Below, piece after piece: positions 6,312-8,505 of a DNA stretch of 8,505 nucleotides. The stretch comes from Euzebyaceae bacterium (GTDB lineage Bacteria > Actinomycetota > Nitriliruptoria > Euzebyales > Egibacteraceae). The stretch is from assembly GCA_013698135.1 (NCBI GenBank), contig JACCVM010000204.1, forward strand, positions 1-8,505, written 5' to 3'. The position numbers were made by a program, and so were the translations under genes. The first letter of the stretch is position 1; each line of letters starts with the position of its first letter. The notes beneath the pieces were generated by a model that did no database searches, had not been told where the DNA came from, and saw only the letters and a program-made list of their open reading frames with translations.

Positions 6312-7274
6312 TCAGCGCGGGACCGGGACGGCGCCGAGGATGCCCTGGATCACCCCGTCGGCGGTGACGCCCTCCAGCTCCACCTCCGGGCGCAGGGCGA
6401 CGCGGTGGCGCAGCGTGGGCAGGGCCATCGCCTTCACCTCGTCGGGGGTGAGGAAGGCCTTGCCAGCCAGGAATGCCCAGGCTTTGGCGGCGTGCAGCAG
6501 CATGGTCGTGCCACGGGGGCTGACGCCCAACGTCAGGGAGGGCGACTCGCGGGTGGCGCGGGCCAGGTCGACCATGTAGCTCAGGACGGCAGGCTCGACG
6601 GTGACCGCGTCCACCGCCGCCCGAGCCGCCGCCAGGCTCTCCGTGCCGACCACACCGTCGATGCCCAGCGAGGCCACATCGTGGGGGTCGAGCCCTTGAT
6701 CGTGGCGGGCGAGCACGTCCCGCTCCTGCTCGGCCGTCGGGTAGCCGACCTGCAGCTTGAACAGGAAGCGGTCCAGCTGGGCCTCCGGCAGGGGGTAGGT
6801 GCCCTCGTACTCGACCGGGTTCTGGGTGGCCACGACGACGAACGGCTCGGGAAGGCTGCGGGGTGAGCCCTCCACGGAGACCTGCCGCTCCTCCATCGCC
6901 TCCAGCAGGGCGGCCTGCGTCTTGGCGGGCGTGCGGTTGATCTCGTCGGCGAGGAGCAGGTTGGTGAAGACCGGTCCGGACCGGAAGCGGAACTCGCCGG
7001 TGTCGGCGCTGTACAGGACCTGGCCGGTGACGTCGGACGGCATCAGATCGGGCGTGAACTGCACCCGCTTGGCGTCCAGCCGCAGCGCCGCCGCCAACGC
7101 CTTGACCAGCAGCGTCTTGGCGGTGCCCGGAACGCCTTCCAGCAGCACATGGCCGCGGACCAACAGCGCGGCCAGCAGGCCGGTGACGACGCCGTCGTGG
7201 CCGACGACGGCCTTGGCGACCTCGTCGCGGACCGCGACGATGGCCTCGCGGGCCTGAGCTGGGTCAACGGACAC
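6312..7274 (-). CDS. moxR: MoxR-family AAA+ ATPase
   Basis: This 320-residue cytoplasmic ATPase is full length for the family and all key AAA+ elements are intact. Walker A is GVPGTAKT (47-54). Walker B is LLLADEINR (106-114, Asp110/Glu111). Sensor 1 is VATQNPVE (148-155, Asn152). The arginine-finger region is EAQLDRF (164-170, Arg169), and sensor 2 is GVSPRG (250-255, Arg254). MoxR ATPases act as chaperone-like machines that activate or assemble partners, often vWA-domain proteins; here the partner is presumably the DUF58 product. The GTG at 7272-7274 is chosen because it has AGGAGG 5 bases upstream (plus-strand 7280-7285) and gives the normal N-terminus; 28 further upstream in-frame residues look unlike the family. 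The start overlaps the end of DUF4350 by 11 bases, and the ribosome-binding site lies inside that gene, which points to translational coupling. Positional equivalent: Rv3692 (moxR2, from memory). Confidence 0.95.
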   Translation of the reverse strand: MSVDPAQAREAIVAVRDEVAKAVVGHDGVVTGLLAALLVRGHVLLEGVPGTAKTLLVKALAAALRLDAKRVQFTPDLMPSDVTGQVLYSADTGEFRFRSGPVFTNLLLADEINRTPAKTQAALLEAMEERQVSVEGSPRSLPEPFVVVATQNPVEYEGTYPLPEAQLDRFLFKLQVGYPTAEQERDVLARHDQGLDPHDVASLGIDGVVGTESLAAARAAVDAVTVEPAVLSYMVDLARATRESPSLTLGVSPRGTTMLLHAAKAWAFLAGKAFLTPDEVKAMALPTLRHRVALRPEVELEGVTADGVIQGILGAVPVPR

Positions 7275-8505
7275 GGACGCCTCCTGGTGACGAGGGCGGG
7301 GTCGCGACGGCACGGCGCACGTCCTCCACGCGCTGCGCAAGGGCGACCAGCTGGGCATCGTCGGGCTCGACGGGGCCGGTGAGCGCCGCCACCACGTCGT
7401 CAGCCGGCAGCGTCGTGCGATCCGACGCCGCTCCCCCGATCTGCTCGGCCGAGGCGTCGCGCGCCAGACCGAGCCGCTGCACCAGTCCCTGGCGAAGGTC
7501 GTCGCGCAGCAGCTGCGATGCGCGGCGACGAGCGCGCGTCTGTTGCAGCAGGTTCCCGACCGCGGTCACCAGCTCAGAGCCCTCCAGCTGTACCTGTTGG
7601 GCTTCGCCCACCGGCCGCCCCAGCCGGCGGGCGCGCCAGGCCACCACGACCAGGAACGCGATCCCCAGCTGAAGCAGCGCAAGGCGCACCGAGCGGCTCA
7701 GCAGGTCAAGCAGACCCTGACCGTCGTTGCCTGCAGCATCGGTTCGCAGGTCCGGACCGACCACGGCCACGCGGGTCCCATCCTCGGGAGCCAGCAGCGC
7801 CATCGCCAGCACCGCATTGTCCGCCGAACCGATCACTCCGTTGGTCAGCGCGGCGGCGCCGCCGAGGACGATCTCGGTCCCCGTGCCACTGGGGGTGGCG
7901 ATCAACCAGCTGCCACCTGCTCGGGGATAACAGCCCACCGCCCCCGCCGGCGGCTCGTAGACCACGCCGCCGGGCGCGCGAACGCGGCCGGCCTCGGCCA
8001 GGGCTGGCAGATCGCAGTCGCGGGCCAACGGCGAGTCGACGAAGCCGAACGCCGTGCTGCCGACGGGCCGCAGGTCAGCTACCGCCGCGGATCCGGTCGC
8101 GATCACCAACGTCCCGCCATCGCGGACAAAGGAGCGCAGCGGCTCGGGATCCGGCAGGTTGTTGACCAGGACCAGCAGGGTGTCGGGCCCGTTCTCGGAG
8201 GGGCCGTCCCGAGGCACACGGTCAACGACCTCGACGGTCGCGCCGACACCGCGCAGGATCTCCACCAACGCCTTGGTGCCGCCGGGCCCCGCCGAGGCGG
8301 GCGACAGGGGCAGGCCCGGCTCGGGCTGGCGGGCGACCAACGCCGTGCCGACGAGCAGCGCCGCGATCAGCAGCGCCACGGGCCAGTAGCGCCGCAGCAG
8401 CGCCCGGCGGGTCTCGATGCCGGTCGCCTCAGGCTCACAGGTCCCGCCCTCGGGCGTGGGCGCAGCTGGCTGCGCCGATCCAGCCGGTCCAGCCGGTCCA
8501 GCCGG
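7264..8505 (-). CDS. DUF4350-domain membrane protein (5' end beyond window)
   Basis: 413 residues are visible. A proline/alanine/glycine-rich N-terminal stretch (visible residues 1-25, beginning PAG-PAG-PAG) and a basic segment TRRALLRRYW (32-41) precede the first membrane helix (about 43-60). The DUF4350 domain follows outside the membrane, with LSPASAGPGGTKAL (67-80) and ADNAVLAMALL (228-238) as recognisable parts. Two cysteines (visible 164 and 192) could pair. A second membrane helix spans about 273-291, and the WRARRLGRPVGE segment (290-301) leads into a helical cytoplasmic tail. A GTG at 8377-8379 is the only in-frame start codon in the window. It lies within the first membrane segment after the basic residues, and the frame stays open to the right edge, so the true start is most likely beyond 8505. 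Function unknown; DUF4350 genes commonly precede MoxR in actinobacteria. Positional equivalent: Rv3691 (from memory). Confidence 0.87.
   Translation of the reverse strand, partial: PAGPAGPAGSAQPAAPTPEGGTCEPEATGIETRRALLRRYWPVALLIAALLVGTALVARQPEPGLPLSPASAGPGGTKALVEILRGVGATVEVVDRVPRDGPSENGPDTLLVLVNNLPDPEPLRSFVRDGGTLVIATGSAAVADLRPVGSTAFGFVDSPLARDCDLPALAEAGRVRAPGGVVYEPPAGAVGCYPRAGGSWLIATPSGTGTEIVLGGAAALTNGVIGSADNAVLAMALLAPEDGTRVAVVGPDLRTDAAGNDGQGLLDLLSRSVRLALLQLGIAFLVVVAWRARRLGRPVGEAQQVQLEGSELVTAVGNLLQQTRARRRASQLLRDDLRQGLVQRLGLARDASAEQIGGAASDRTTLPADDVVAALTGPVEPDDAQLVALAQRVEDVRRAVATPPSSPGGVRVR
8481..8505. repeat. 9-base tandem repeat at the right edge
   Basis: CAGCCGGTC is present at 8481-8489 and 8490-8498, followed by a partial copy CAGCCGG at 8499-8505 that may continue outside the window. 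Read on the minus strand in the DUF4350 frame it encodes Gly-Pro-Ala triplets, a flexible linker-like sequence. Being a multiple of three, copy-number change would keep the frame. Confidence 0.75.

Noticed and set aside
5242..6579. Long open plus-strand frame (over 400 codons) opposite DUF58 and MoxR
   Set aside because: The translation is rich in Arg, His, Gln and Pro with no recognisable domain, and it lies opposite two clear protein families. It is a GC-bias shadow.
3071..8505. MoxR-vWA cluster as a new ternary phage-defence system
   Set aside because: The gene set and orientation match a conserved housekeeping-type actinobacterial neighbourhood. No nuclease, protease effector or mobile-element genes accompany it.

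Overview
The window is very GC-rich on both strands, with GC-ending codons and GTG as well as ATG starts. With the gene content (an RDD / SpoIIM-like / DUF58 / MoxR / DUF4350 cluster), this points to a chromosomal segment of an actinomycete-like bacterium. No species marker is present, so a finer placement would be a guess. I see no tRNA, rRNA, CRISPR array, insertion sequence or phage gene.

Left part (1-3027). The first 41 bases look like the tail of an unseen upstream gene, overlapping by ATGA the start of a NicO-family nickel/cobalt transporter (38-1555, +). The transporter has a secretion signal, an EF-hand-like calcium loop outside the membrane and a 45-residue metal-binding histidine loop. 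Converging on it is a small SRPBCC/polyketide-cyclase-like gene (1599-2057, -). Across a 196-base divergent spacer with repeats and a palindrome lies an alpha/beta-hydrolase gene (2254-3027, +). These genes look like metabolic or metal-handling neighbours with no clear link to the right part. A perfect GC hairpin at 3053-3072 separates the two parts.

Right part (3071-8505). Five genes form a conserved actinobacterial neighbourhood: RDD-family membrane protein (-), SpoIIM/DUF95-like membrane protein (+), DUF58 protein with a von Willebrand A-like core (-), MoxR AAA+ ATPase (-) and DUF4350 membrane protein (-, running off the right edge). From memory, order and orientations match Mycobacterium tuberculosis Rv3691-Rv3695, including the lone flipped SpoIIM-like gene. 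DUF4350, MoxR and DUF58 form a tight operon (11-base overlap, then a 2-base gap). The likely theme is a MoxR chaperone-like ATPase acting with a membrane-anchored vWA-type partner, plus three membrane proteins; the substrate is unknown.

The most unusual sequence structure is where the SpoIIM-like and DUF58 genes converge. Three tandem 14-base repeats (4977-5018) contain both stop codons and place TGA in all three minus-strand frames. No terminator hairpin is visible there, so the minus-strand operon could read through antisense to the SpoIIM-like gene and into the RDD gene, a possible non-contiguous operon. I did not find a clearly new defence or mobile system.
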